Assembly: GCA_037953625.1 (NCBI GenBank)
Contig: CM075654.1
Location: 51,901,001-51,965,000 of the forward strand
Length of the DNA stretch: 64,000 nucleotides
Direction of reading: 5' to 3'
DNA from: Crotalaria pallida
Taxonomy: Eukaryota > Streptophyta > Magnoliopsida > Fabales > Fabaceae
In this document: positions 21,369-33,830 of the stretch, in pieces
How positions within the stretch are numbered: the stretch's first letter is position 1
Layout: each line of letters opens with the position of its first letter
The notes under the pieces: model-generated
Seen by the model: only the letters and a program-made list of their open reading frames with translations
What the model was told of the DNA's origin: nothing
The model's database searches: none
Program-made: the position numbers and the translations under genes

Positions 21369-24300
21369 GACACCGGAAAATATCCGGGTGGAAACTATCT
21401 CTGGAGGTTTCGCCGGTGGCGGCGAGAAGAAGTCGGAAAGGAAAAAGTACGTTTATCAAGTATTAGCTGTTCCCCACAAGCCTATTGGTAAAAAACCATC
21501 TCGGAATATCCCAATCAGTTTTTCTGATCAGGATCTACGAGATATCATCCCGGATCACAATGAACCAATGGTGATCGCGGCGATGATCGGCAACTTCGAA
21601 ATCGCCCGAGTTCTCGTCGACCAAGGAAGCTCGGCGGACATTCTTTTTCTCCACACATTTCAAGCACTGAAACTAAGGTCCGCCGTCCTCGTACATTTTG
21701 AAGGGCATCTTATCAGCTTCACGGGCGAGGCAATACGCCCCCTTGGAGCCATCCTCCTCCCGGTGACCTTGGGCAAAGTGCCTTCGGCCCGAACGGAGAT
21801 TATCAAGTTTTTAGTGGTTGATTCTGAATCCCCATACAATGTGATACTGGGACGAACCTGCCTGCAAGCCTTCGGGGCAGTGGTCTCAATAGTTCACTTA
21901 GCAATGAAATTCGTCGGTTCTGATGACAACCTTGTCACCGTCAAAGCCGACCAGCTGAAAGCCCGACTCTGCTATAACGCGAGTCTACGGGAAACTAGGA
22001 AAAAGCAAGAAGAACTCTCTGGTCCAACATTAGCCAAAGGGAAGGTCCTTTTGGCCGAATTGGATGTCCGGGCCGAACACGATGATCTCAGACCGTCTCC
22101 TCAAGGTGAATGGTTGGTAATTCCCATTGATCCTTCTGACTCCAGCAAAACTGTCAAAGTTGGTGCTGACCTCCCTCAGGAGATCCGAGACGAAATGATC
22201 AATCTGTTACGAGCTAATTCAGACTTGTTTGCGTGGACCTCGGCCGATATGCCAGGAATTGACCCAAACTTTATCTGTCACAAGCTCAGTGTGGATCCAA
22301 AGGCAAGGCCGGTAGCGCAAAAGATGAGACGAGTGGGAACAGAGAAAGCAAAAGTTATTCAGGAAAAGGTTTCCGAGCTGCTGGAAGCAGGGTTCATTAG
22401 AGAAGTACCATATGCCAAATGGGTGGCAAATACTGTGCTGGTTAAAAAGGCAAACGGCAATTGGAGGATGTGTGTAGATTACACCGACCTCAACAAGGCC
22501 TGCCCAAAGGATCAGTATCCACTACCGATTATTGATCAACTCGTCGATAATTCGGCAGGATACCAGTTATTATCATTCACTGACGCTTACTCGGGATACA
22601 ACCAGATCCCTATGTATCCGCCGGATCAGGATAAGACCACGTTTACAACCGGAAAGGCAACCTACTGCTATACGGTCATGCCCTTCGGCTTGAAGAACGC
22701 TGGGGCAACCTACCAAAGAATGATGAACAAAGTCTTCGATGGAATCGTTGGTACCACCATGGAGGTCTATATTGACGACATGATCACAAAAAGCAAGAAA
22801 AAGGAGGATCATGTCCGAGATCTCACCATGGTTCTGGAAAGGGTGAGAGCTCATAAGATGAGGCTGAATCCGGAAAAGTGCACCTTTGGAGTCCCAGCAG
22901 GGGCCTTCCTCGGATTCATGCTTTCAGAAAGAGGAATTGAAGCAAATCCCGACAAGTGCCGAGCTATATTAGAGATGAAGAGCACCGCCGATCTCAGAGG
23001 AGTGCAGCAGTTGATAGGCAGGATGGCGGCATTGTCGAGGTTCCTCCCTCAGGCCGCAAAAAAGGCCTTACCCTGGTATAAACTGCTGAAAAAAGGTACA
23101 AATTTTCATTGGGATCAAGATTGTGAAACTTCCTTCCTGGCACTTAAGGAATATCTCTCTTCCCCGCCAGTCCTCTCTAGCCCTCTCCAGGGAGAGAGTC
23201 TTTTTATTTACCTTTCTGTTGGCGATTCCGCACTCAGCTCGGTGTTGGTCCGAGAGGAGGACCGAACAGAGTTCCCTGTTTATTTCATAAGCCGAGCTCT
23301 GCAAGGTTCCGAGCTCCGGTATTCCAAAATTGAGAAATTTGCATTTTGTTTAATACTTGTTGCATGGCGGCTGCGACAATACTTTCAGAGTCACCCTATT
23401 GTCGTAAGGACCGCCCAGCCTATTAAACAAGTTCTTCAGAAGCCCGACCTCGCTGGGAGAATGATGGCATGAGCAATCGAACTGTCTGAGTTCGACATCT
23501 CCTACGAACCGAGGAAGGGAATCAAATCACAAGCATTGGCCGACTTTGTATCCGAGTTCACAGAGCCCCACCAAAGCTCTAGCTCGGACACATGGGTGAT
23601 ATACGTTGATGGTTCGAGCAATCAAAAGGGTGCAGGAGCTGGTGTTATTTTGGAAAATGCGGAAGGACTCAGCATCGAATACTCCCTGAAATTTGATTTT
23701 TTAACCTCGAACAATCAGGCTGAGTACGAAGCAGTCATTGCCGGCCTCCGCATGGCTAAGGAGCTCGGTGCAACTGAAGTCCAAATTATGAGCGATTCCC
23801 AGTTGGTGGTTTCCAAAGTCGTTGGACACTACCAAGCCAAAGAGCCCATCCTGCAGAAATACCTTGATAAAGTTAAATCCCTGGCTCTTGATTTTGCCAA
23901 ATTTTCCATCACCCATATCCCCCGCAGTTCAAACTCCCGAGCCGATGTGCTTTCCAAGTTGGCAAGCACGAAAGGCGGAGGGAACAATAAAAGCCTCATT
24001 CAAGAACAAATCTCGACCCCAAGCGTAGTAATGGCCATTTCAGTACTGCCGGACTGGATGCATCCGATAAAGGCATACCTCGAACATGGAATACTCCCTG
24101 CCGATCAAAAGGAAGCAAAGAAACTTAAGAGAAAGGCGGCTGAGTATGTCATTATGGATGGAATCCTTTATAGAAGAGGAATGTCTTCCCCACTCCTCTG
24201 ATGTCTTACCTCCGAGGAAGCTCAAGAGACCTTGAACGAGGTCCATGGAGGAATGGGGAGCCACCACGTCGGAGGAAAATCCTTGGCAAGAAAGATACTA

Positions 24301-25290
24301 AGGGCTGGATATTTCTGGCCGACCTTAGTTATGGATTCCATTGACCATGTTCGACGATGTCCTCAATGCCAATTCTTCAGCGATGTTTATCAGAAACCCT
24401 CCGAGGAGCTCCACTCTCTAGCTTCCCCCTGGCCTTTCAGCATGTGGGGAATGGACATTGCGGGACAGTTCCCAACGGCTCCAGGCCAGCTAAAATTCAT
24501 CGTGGTAGCAATAGACTACTTTACCAAATGGATCGAAGCTGAGCCCCTAGCAACCATCACTTCGGCAAGGATCCAGAAATTTTTTATGAAACAAGTCATC
24601 TCCCGTTTTGGCCTTCCACTCACATTAATCACCAACAATGGTAGTCAGTTCGCTGCCAACAACTTCCAGATATTAGCTGAGAATCTTGGGATCTCTCATC
24701 GGTTTTCTTTGGTAGAGCACCCCCAGACTAATGGCCAAGCCGAGGCCGCCAACCGAGCTATCGTTGACGGCCTCAAGAAGAGAATTACGCAGGCCAAAGG
24801 AGCATGGGCCGATCTTCTACCCGAGGTCCTGTGGTCAATCAGGACCACAGTTCAGTCCTCAACCGGAGAGACCCCCTTCCGACTCACCTATGGTTGTGAT
24901 GCGGTCATCCCCATCGAACGAAGGATTCATACCTTCCGAATGAGGGACAGACCCGAGGAAGAAAACGGAAATTTGTTCAAAGAAAACTTGATACTGGCCG
25001 AAGAGATCCGGGACGCCGCCTCTGCTCGGGAAAAGAAAGCAAAAGAAAGGCAAGCCAAGCAGTATAACAAAACGGTACAACCCAGGTCTTTTGAGGTCGG
25101 AGATCTCGTTCTCAGGAGAGCTGACATCGGTCTTAAAAACCGAAGAGATGGGAAATTTGCTCAAAATTGGGAAGGCCCCTACAGAGTCATTTCAAAAACA
25201 CACTCTGGGGCATACAGACTGGAGACTCTTGAAGGAGCCGAACTCAAAAATTCTTGGAACGTTGCAAAATTGAGAACCTACTTCAGCTAG
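21196..25290 (+). pseudogene. Pol of the Tat element (protease, RT, RNase H, archaeal-type RNase H, integrase) with two stops
   Basis: One frame runs through the whole region, broken by TGA at 23470-23472 (where the family has a Trp codon) and TGA at 24199-24201. Domains in order (first 758 residues): protease with VLVDQGSSADIL (about 140-150), RT (about 385-575) with WRMCVDYTDLNKACPKD and the catalytic YIDD at 525-528, connection/first RNase H (about 640-740). After the first stop comes a second RNase H of archaeal type (VIYVDGSSN, SNNQAEYEA, MSDSQL; 23590-23970). The integrase (about 24230-24960) has an HHCC zinc finger ending CPQCQ. The second catalytic Asp of its DDE triad is replaced by Asn (ITNNGSQF, about 24630), which should abolish strand transfer; the Glu (NGQAEAANR) is kept. 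A C-terminal DNA-binding region ends at 25290. Confidence 0.9.
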
Positions 25291-26297
25291 GTTTACCTCA
25301 GATGTTATCAGCCGCCCCAGCTAAAAGTTTAAGTTCTATCTTCATTTCTATTAACATTTTACACTTACTTCCCCTAGTCATGCTCTTATTTTCCACTATG
25401 GGATATACCCACCTTTTTAATTCATAGGCAATGTACTCATGTTTATAATTAATAAAAAAGTACAAACTTGCCCATTACTCAAGTGCTACAGTTTTATATA
25501 CGTACATACTAGCTTCTCATTTAGCACTAGCCACCTAAATGTTGCATGACGCTATGCACAGCCAACGTCTTGTAAAGGAGATCGGCTCATATGCACAGTG
25601 TACAAGGGACACCCGATAAAGAACAGACTGCTGTGAAATGTTTCCACATAGCTTCACTCAGCATTCTCTTTTACATCGGGGACGAGGACACCCACCTCGG
25701 CTAAGGCGGGTAGATCCGAGTTCCCTACCGTATGCACTTATACACAGTACCTCTTTTTTGAGGAAAACTTATAAGATTACTGCACTTATTGAGTCGGCCG
25801 AGCTTCGTCTTATTATTGATATGATCAAACGCTCTTAGCATGACAGCTCTTAGCATGACAGTTTTAGCTATAATCAATCTCGAATACAACAAGTGAAAAC
25901 AGTACTTGTATTTTAAAAAACAGTCGAGTTTAGGTTGTCTAAAATGCAACAAGTCTCAAACACTTGCATTCTTTTTTAAAGAGCCTTCTTGGTGACTACC
26001 TAACGGATCGCAGTTCGGATCCGAGGACGAACGAGTAAACATGCAACGAGTTGGTAAAACTCGCATTCATGCAACAAGTTAAAGAAAAGGCTTGCATAAT
26101 TCCGACCTCGGACGTAGTACATATGCAACAAGTTAGAATAAAAACTTGCATAAATATAACAGCATGCAACAAGTTAAAACTAGAAAGAACATGCATAAAA
26201 ATAAAATGTTGTACACAATAAAGCAAAATACAACCCAACATTGTCAAACATGTTACAAAAAACATAGATAAATCGCAAGCTGCCCAGCATAAGGGAC
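25291..26297 (+). other. Non-coding 3' region of the Tat element with hairpin-forming repeats
   Basis: No gene. The block at about 25515-25690 is shared with the 46027-52312 element (49855-50020). At about 25900-26200 the motif ATGCAACAAGTT and its inverse AACTTGCAT alternate several times. Confidence 0.6.
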
Positions 26298-28573
26298 TTA
26301 TGCTGCTTCATCTTCAACATCGGACAGGACAACCGAGCTTGGGTAGAACTCCTCATCCGGTTTCTCCACCAAAGGATTGGGCAGATTCTCCTCGGGCTGG
26401 TCAAGGTCAACCTCGAGCCCATCCTTGTCGTAATCGACCATCTTCCCGTCCTCCACCCCGAACCCAGCAGAGGCACCGACATACCGAATTCGGAGCCCTT
26501 GGTTCAGGTGAAGAATCTGCTCTACCGCACTGGTAAAAATTTTACTTGCCGCCTTCTCAAGATTGAAATCCGATTCATATGCGGCTACCTTGTGTTTAAG
26601 AGCTTGAGCGGCTCTTCTCTTCAGCAATGTCCTCACCTTCTCCACCTCGGCCAGGCCCTCTTGCCGACCAACCTCCTTTGCATCCGCCTTCGCTTGGGCC
26701 AGGGCCTCCTCTTGACTTTTCCGAAGCTCCTCCATCTGCTGACGGTGCTTCTCTTCTAACTCGGCCAACTTTTGCTCGGCAGAGTTTTACCTATTCCTCA
26801 GCTCCGTCACCTCCGCCGCCATATCAGATCGGGCCCTCTTCCTGGCTGGCGACACGCCTTCCGCAACGTCATCAGCAACATCGGCTAACACATTGAAAAT
26901 ATTTGTTGATCTTTTCAAATGATAGGCCAACCCTTCGGCCATCTTCTTCCACTCGGCTCCCGACATCTTTACAAGAGCATCTTTGACAGAGGCCCTAGAA
27001 GTGGCGGTCGACGGCCTTGGAGTACCGGCAGTAGTGACGAGCCCAGTACTTGGTGTCGGAGATTGAGGAGGAGGTGGGGCAGTGATCACCACAGGTGGAG
27101 TAGAGTGTGGAAGAGCGGAGTCGGTCGACGTGGTATCAGCGGTCGCGGCCTCATTGGAAGTACTCTCCGACCTCTTTCTTTTGCGGCCCAACGCAGCCTT
27201 CAATGCCTTAGACGACATGGTTGACCAATATTCCTCTACAAACAAAAGGATAAAGAAAAATCAGTAAGATAATTAAAAGAAAATTATAAGAGTATAAGAG
27301 CAAGGTTAGCTACCAATTTTGGCTAAGACTTCGTTATCAGAACACTTCATGAAAACTCCAACATCAAGTTGGAATTTCCGAGCCTGATATTCATTTTGGA
27401 AATGGTGGACTGTGGCGGCCTCGTCGGCATCAAGGGTCGCGCCCGACCATCTTTGTGGCGTGCCGAGGTGGCGATCGAAGAACTCCGGGGTCCACTCCAA
27501 GGGAAACCTCGGACACGTCTCGTCCCGAAACCAAGGTCGACCAGTGCCCACGAACTTGTACTTGAAGAATCTGGGCTTAAAATGCTTCCAAGATTCCGTA
27601 AACATTCCGAACAGCCCACAGCGAGCTCGGGCTTTGGCCGATACCCAAAGTCGACCGGTAACCCCGTCTTTGTTACTGACGAACGGGTTATACATCCACA
27701 GAAAGAGCCGCACTGTGCATACCAACCCTTTGGCCCCGCAATACTTTTGAAACTTCCTCAGAAACGACCAGGTGTTGGGATGAAGTTGCGAAGGGGCCAG
27801 TCCGAGCTCTTTCAGAACCCTCATCTCTAGGTCGGTGAACGGCAAGGCCACGCTGAGGTTGTGGATTAAATCGGCATAAAAAAGAAGGAGTTGTCATCAG
27901 TTCTAGTGCATATTCTGTCATTCGCTGAACAAGGGAGAACTTCATAAGAAGTACCAGCGGCATCTCCCGAACAGGGTAGTACAGCTCTTTTCACCCCGGC
28001 GAGCTTATCCTCGGAATCTAAACTGGACCGCACACCTTTCGGTTCAACATCAACCCATTGATATTGGTCGGCATCGGTGGGTTCAGGGTACAGCTCAGGT
28101 CGGCTGATGCATTTCCTGGGCGGCATGGTACCTATGGAAGAACAGGGGAGCTCGATGTTAGTCCTACGGGTTACAAAGAATAACCCCCCAGAAAACCCCC
28201 TCGAAGTCGTTCCGAGGGGCGAGCACCTCCCCTCTACCACAGGCACCCCCCATTCATATCCTCTTCCCTCCCCCATCTTCTCGAGATCGGCACAGCCCCC
28301 ACCACCAATAAACTCGGCCCAGGCGTATTGCCAAACCCACTCTTTCCTCTCCTCCCAATCCCGAGGATAGACAACCTCATCGGGATTAACCTCTAGAACC
28401 TGTTCCTCATATTCCTCGTCGACCTCCAGGGAGGAACAGGATGAGGAAGAGGAACCGTCCTCTTCCTCGTTACTGCTACAGGATAGGAAGATCACTCTAG
28501 ACCATTTCCTAACCCATTCCCTATTCATATTGAACCCAGTATATCCCTTTGATTTTTTGAAAAATGAAAGCAA
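26298..28573 (-). pseudogene. Antisense gene of the Tat element (Transposase_28/'putative gypsy type transposon'-like), spliced and damaged
   Basis: Read on the minus strand. The first part (28573 to 27866) is acidic and Ser-rich with W-rich motifs (KEWVWQYAWAEF). A frame change near 27880 leads into a conserved globular part (27900 to 27314; ALPFTDLEMRVLKELGLAPS, LHPNTWSFLRKFQKYC) that resembles the Pfam Transposase_28 family. A canonical 78-bp intron follows (27313 down to 27236; donor ATTG|GTAGCT, acceptor TTTGTTTGTAG|AG) that keeps the frame. The next exon is Pro/Thr-rich with a basic RKRKR patch. One TAA stop (26787-26789) is followed in the same frame by a coiled coil (EEKHRQQMEELRKSQEEALA) and an acidic end. 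Antisense ORFs of this sort are known 3' accessories of Tat elements; their role is unknown. Family assignment is from memory of motifs. Confidence 0.65.
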
Positions 28574-28689
28574 AAACCCTCCAACAAGTCCTAAAACGCC
28601 CCAAACGCAGAAACATTATAAGCCACCAATTTCAATCCCCAAAGAGACTAACACAAAACCCGACAGCTAGAAAAAACCACCCCTCACTA

Positions 28690-29120
28690 TAGAAACAAAG
28701 CCTTTAGAATCCTAAATCCTGCCCAGGCAAACCGGAACAGAGAAGAAAAGGCAAAAACGAAAAATATGGAGTAAGAGAATACCTTAAGTATGCGACCGTA
28801 AAGAATGAACGGGAGGGAGAGAGTAACTTGCTGTTGATCTTCTGCTGAGAAGGAAGGTAAGAGGAGCACAATTCCAAAAAACAGTTTCGAAGGGAAGAGG
28901 AAGAATGGGACTGGTGTGAGTGAATGAAAGAGCAACCGTTTGGTAGAGAGAAGAAGAGGAACGGTTTTTGTCAAAATAGGAGAAGAGAAACCATCTTCCC
29001 TCCATTTTCGAAATTTGGGCTTGGCCCAAAAGGCCCAACCCAGCATGCAGCCATATCAACTGGGACACGTGGCACGCAGCAGCTGAAATAATGGACCTCG
29101 AGCAACGTCACAATGATGGT
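28690..29120 (-). promoter_or_regulatory. Probable promoter region of the antisense gene
   Basis: It lies upstream of the antisense gene. It contains a cluster of GGCCCA/TGGGCC boxes (29017-29041: GGGCTTGGCCCAAAAGGCCC then AACCC), which match plant site II (TCP-type) elements, and ACACGTGTCA near 29142. The idea that these drive the antisense transcript is inference. Confidence 0.35.
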
Positions 29121-29320
29121 GACGCTTCGTAGGTCGCGATTTCTGACACGTGTCAGATCCGGTAAAAGCGAACGTCACTTCGGTACTGGTGAGTAGACAG
29201 CTGTCAAACCCGCTCCGTCATAATGAAAGGACATCAGAGATAGCTGGATCCAACTTTTCGACGACCCAACGTCCGAACTCCTTAGAACCTCGGAGCAAGG
29301 CTCAAATAGCCTCGACCGAG

Positions 29321-29445
29321 CTGGGGGGCTTATGTGGTGAACTCGGCCCTGATATGGTGGACTTGGGAAAGGGACCTGAAACGAGACCTCGGAACAAGGC
29401 TCAGTTGACCTTGACCAAGCTGGGGGGCTTATGTGGTGGACTCGG
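29321..29445 (+). repeat. Duplicated polypurine tract/LTR-start phrase of the Tat element
   Basis: GAGCTGGGGGGCTTATGTGG occurs at about 29329 and again (with AAGCTGGGGGG) at 29418. Only the second is followed by the real LTR. Confidence 0.7.
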
Positions 29446-29944
29446 CTAGGCCGAACTCTCCATAACCCTCGCCAAAGACCTAATGACCCTTCAGGAAGCC
29501 TTCTGAACGCTTGGCTGAGCTCAAAGCTCAACGGCCGAACAGACGCCAGATACAGGCCGACCTCGTGCTCCAACTCAGGTCCGACGTCCAAGTTTGACAC
29601 CTTCCCAAATCCGACACCAAGGACATGATGACGTCTTCCCTTTTTATCCACAAGGACAGCTCATCCACTCATAGCTCATTACAGGCTGGCCCTACTTGGG
29701 CCCCAAACAAGCCCATTAGGGCAACCAGCTCTCCCCTATAAGTAGCTCCGTACTACATGGGGCTCAGGTACGTCCTCTAACCCTAATTATCACCCTCACA
29801 CACTAGTGATTAGGGTTGCTTCTTGTCTCTCCCCTTAGCCACCAGAGGACTCCCACCAAACATCACACAGAAACCCTAGACTGAGGCTCCTTTGAAGGTC
29901 TTCTTCCCTAACCCTTGGAGGACCTCACCGTCTAGGACATCACA
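29432..29944 (+). repeat. 3' LTR of the Tat element
   Basis: Full-length copy of 20552-21064 ending in ACATCACA, followed by the TSD TTATC. Confidence 0.9.
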
Positions 29945-30344
29945 TTATCGTTGTTGCAACATAACATCTATTTTCTTAATACATTAATTTAAATAGTTTT
30001 ACATTAATTAGCGCGGTAACATTTTCATTTTTATACTTTTAATTGATTCCACGCGTAGTAGTTTTTATATTATTATAATTATTATTTTCTGCTTGCGCAT
30101 AATCGTTTTCATCTTTTTTTAGTCTTCCGCTGCAAATCATATTTGTTTTATTGAAAAATATTGAATTCAAATATTTGCCAATAAACACCCAATTCACCCC
30201 CCCTCTTGGGTGACGGCTGCCAAATTTAACATCATCTTTATCGATGTTCATAACCTTGATAGGCACCAATTCGGATGGAATCAGCATCGATTGAGGTTAA
30301 TTTTTCTATGCAATTTTGATTTTTGTCTATCTAAATTGAGTTGG
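29945..30344 (+). repeat. Unclassified LTR-like repeat, right part
   Basis: Continues the sequence interrupted at 20551 by the Tat insertion. It includes CAATTCACCCCCCCTCTTGG at about 30190. It abuts the first LARD LTR at 30345. No PBS was recognised. Confidence 0.4.
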
Positions 30345-33300
30345 TGTAACACCCCAATTTGGACTTAGAATTTTCACTAAAAATTTGCGCCATTTTTTTA
30401 TAAACATTTCCAAAATCAGTTTTGTTTAATTCTTTTACAAAAAGATTTTCATAAAACAATTTGATTCATTTGTTTACAAAATAATTTGATACTTAGCTCG
30501 CGTCATAAAAATTCAATTTCCAAAAAAGAGATGTTACCATCCCACACATTTCGAAAAACTCATTTTCTCCATGTCATATATAATTGATGATTAACTTGCG
30601 GAAAATAATTTAGGTACTTATGAACATGATACAATAACCAAAAAGAACTTCTTTTATTTCATTTCAGATAAATATTTATTACAGTAGGGGTTACATTCAG
30701 AACAGAGTAATCATGTCCTACCCATCCAGAGATGGAGTACAAAACAAAGACTATCCTAGACTATTGATCTTCATCATTTCCTTCACCGCAAAAGTCTGGA
30801 AGGTTCCTTTGATTGTTGCTTCTGCTTCCTCCTCGTATGAGCGTCATCTCACGATCCTCTTCCGACTTGAGCAACCACTACTCGAGATATTACATGATCT
30901 GCCATCTGTGAACAATTTTCCCCCAATGTCCACAGGAAAGGGAAATAGAGACAGTAAGCACTTCCGAACGATATGATCGTCGACGGCGCGGGCTTACCAT
31001 AGGGGAATATTAAGACCATACAAGCATATCATAAAACAATATATACATCATTATTACCAATCCCTTATAAACAACTTCAGCTAAATACCATAGGGTCCTT
31101 CCCACCAAAAGGATAATCTTCATGAAACCATATCCATTATATTTAATTATCTTTAGGCTCTAAGTTTCATTGTCATAACCACCGGAAATTCAAGAGGAGG
31201 TACCACACCGAGGCTCAAGGGTTTGGTAGCACACACGTTACACCTCCTCCATCATTCCAACCACATCCTAGTTTGGAAAGCATATGGGACGCACAGGAAC
31301 CCTAACCATGCTGGCATCGATGTCGAAGGGTACGCACCAACAAGTATCCAACAACCGAAGTAAAATCACTTCATCAATACAGTTTCAAAAGTATAGCGAC
31401 ATCTAGCCCCATTCGGGTTCCCTCTCACCATCTAAGATTTGCTCAAGGGGGCGACAACACTTTCTCTAGTTGATCGTGCAGTTCCTTGCTACGACATTGC
31501 CTACAACCGAAAGACAAGTCCTTGTAGTCTTGTCCCGCCTAGAGAAGCACTCGAGGCTTCTTGACGTTCACCGTCCTTGCCCTCCCCTATCACAATCACC
31601 ACTTGAAGAGACACCAACCTCCAAGCATGCGGTATCTTTCCTCTCCACTACTTCACTCTCAACGCAAGGTATAGAAAAGGGGTTCCTAAGTCTTTTAAGT
31701 CTTTTAAGTCTGTCATAATCCTAGTTTTTGTCGACCCATTCTAAGCCTCGCTTCTAACGGGCCTCGACCTCTACGGGAAACATCAAACACCTTTTTACAG
31801 TACAGTGGATTCCACAAGACTTAGACCACAACACAGTCATCCACGTGGCCAGTCACTTAAAGGGGATATTAACAAAGTTATCGTGCCGTTTGCACTATCA
31901 CTGTACACTAGTATCGTTTTCGAATTTCCACAAGGTTCATTGATCATTCTCATAAATTCAAAAATATGCCAAATCCTTTTCATGGAACGACCGTTCGAAA
32001 AATACTAAGAAATATTTTCATAGGAACAACCGTTCAAAAACATTAAGTATCTTACTATAGGATAAACCATTATTTCCAAAATATATTCCCAATCTTCTTG
32101 TTATCTCATCATATAACTTATTTCCATATAATATACAATAAAGATATATAACATGGTATAATCAATTATCAACCGACATACAATTAATATCGAGGAATCG
32201 TGTTTTTCGTATAAACGGCGGAACACACACTCAATTGCCGTTTTACTACTCGACCGATAGATTCCTAGTTCCGACCTTTGAGATGATACGGAACGTCCTA
32301 ATATTACCCTACATGCCACTATGTCTTAAGAAGGCTTCTCTCTCACCTGAGATCCATGCTTACTCTGTTTCCAGTCTTTGTGTCTACAGCTCCAGCAGCT
32401 CGTTCACCTTTGATTCCTTTTATTCTCTTTTCCTTAAGCTAAAAGAACTTCAAAATGATGATGAAAATTTTTCCTCCTCTTCCTCTATCAACTCGCCACC
32501 CACTTTCTTCTTCTAAGATTTTTCTCAATTTTTCTCTCAAAAATGGTAGAGTTTCTTGTGTGTAGAAAGAGAGGGGTTTGGGCCACTATTTATAGGCAAG
32601 AGGGAAAATTCAGATTCAACTAATCTACTAAGGGGTGAGTCACCAGAGTCCAAGGGGGGTTTTTCCTAGTCTTTTTCACTTAATGAACCCTTTTACAAAA
32701 TGAAAATGCATTTATTTCTTTCACAAGTTCCATGTACATTTTGAATTTCAAACTAGATTCTTCCTCCCACATATAATTATGGACGGTGCAGTCCAGAAAT
32801 AAAATAAAAATATTTTCCAAATTAATTTTGCCTATTTTTCCATAATTCAAAAATATCCTCTAATCAAATAATTGAAAAAATAAAAAACTGTATTAAATAA
32901 ACATAGGTACAGCCATGAAAATATTTTGTAACACCATATTTTTATTTATAAAGTGCAGTGTAAAAAGGAAAAATTTATTGGAGGTCCAAAAATAATTTTC
33001 CCAATATTAAAACTCTAAATTCGCTTTTTAATTGGTACAGATATAGAATTTTCGAAGCACCCAAAATAAAATTACAAATTTTACATTTTTGAAATCTAAA
33101 TTTCAACACGATCATTTTCATATAAAATTCATAATTTTTGGACTTACGGTTTGAAAATTATGAATTTTTGAAGCTCTAAAATCATTTCTTTCAAAAATGC
33201 ACTTCATAAGCTTTCAAAAAATTTTATAAGAAAAATACGAAAATATATTTTATTTGGATGGTAGTCCAATAGAAAACCTCAGAAATGTATTTTTGTTTTC

Positions 33301-33619
33301 AAAATAACATACACTTGAGTCAAAAGGTCATTTAATGCATTAAAATCACACATTTACACTTAAAACTCAAAAAATTCGTTCAGTACTGTAGCAGTAATAA
33401 AATTTCGACAAAAATACTTTACATTTTCATAATCTACACTTCGATATGATCGTTTTGATATATCATTTGTAATTTTTTGACTTACGGTTTAAAAGATATG
33501 AATTTTCGAAGTTATATTAACTATATATACTTCTTCAAAATTCCTTTCATGCCATTCAACAACCTTATAAAAATATTTTCATACCAAGAATATATTTCAA
33601 ATGCATCAATACAATTATA

Positions 33620-33653
<34 letters not shown>

Positions 33654-33830
33654 ACACGTATATATATATATACATACATAACTCAAACAACCAAATATAC
33701 AATTCAAGAATATAATTAATGGTTCACTATAAATTTTTACTTTAATAAATATCTATAAAATATTATCATATAAATTATCATAAAATTAACTATGATTTAA
33801 ATTAAATTGGGGGCAAAATTGTGGGTCTCA
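30345..33830 (-). repeat. LARD LTR copy A (intact)
   Basis: 3486 bp, TGTAACACC...GGGTCTCA on the plus strand. No plausible gene. Contains a (TA)n microsatellite at 33620-33675. The 87-codon frame at 30713-30976 recurs in all three LTR copies because they are copies, with no recognisable domain. Confidence 0.85.

Larger units (their letters stand above)
20552..29944 (+). mobile_element. Tat-lineage Ty3/gypsy retrotransposon, complete but defective (9.4 kb)
   Basis: 513-bp LTRs (20552-21064 and 29432-29944; TGTGGTGGAC...ACATCACA) are flanked by a perfect TSD TTATC (20547-20551 and 29945-29949). Around 12 LTR differences by eye (about 2.3%) make it older than the 4925-16370 element. A PBS-like TGGCACCGTCTGTGG follows the 5' LTR, and the PPT AGCTGGGGGGCTTA precedes the 3' LTR. 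The second, archaeal-type RNase H and a 3' antisense gene are hallmarks of the Tat lineage (Retand/Ogre relatives). Most of gag is missing and pol has two stops, so it is dead. Confidence 0.9.

Noticed and set aside
23068..23304. Minus-strand ORFs opposite Tat pol
   Set aside because: Shadow frames of the RT/RNase H coding strand without recognisable content.
30713..30976. 87-codon ORF present in three copies (also 35452 and 53221)
   Set aside because: The three copies are LARD LTR duplicates. Differences include non-conservative changes, and no domain or upstream signal was seen. Worth less than the LTR ORF at 40770, whose two copies are truly diverged.
33620..33675. (TA)n tract as a regulatory element
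   Set aside because: Simple microsatellite that varies in length between LTR copies (compare 45113-45155).
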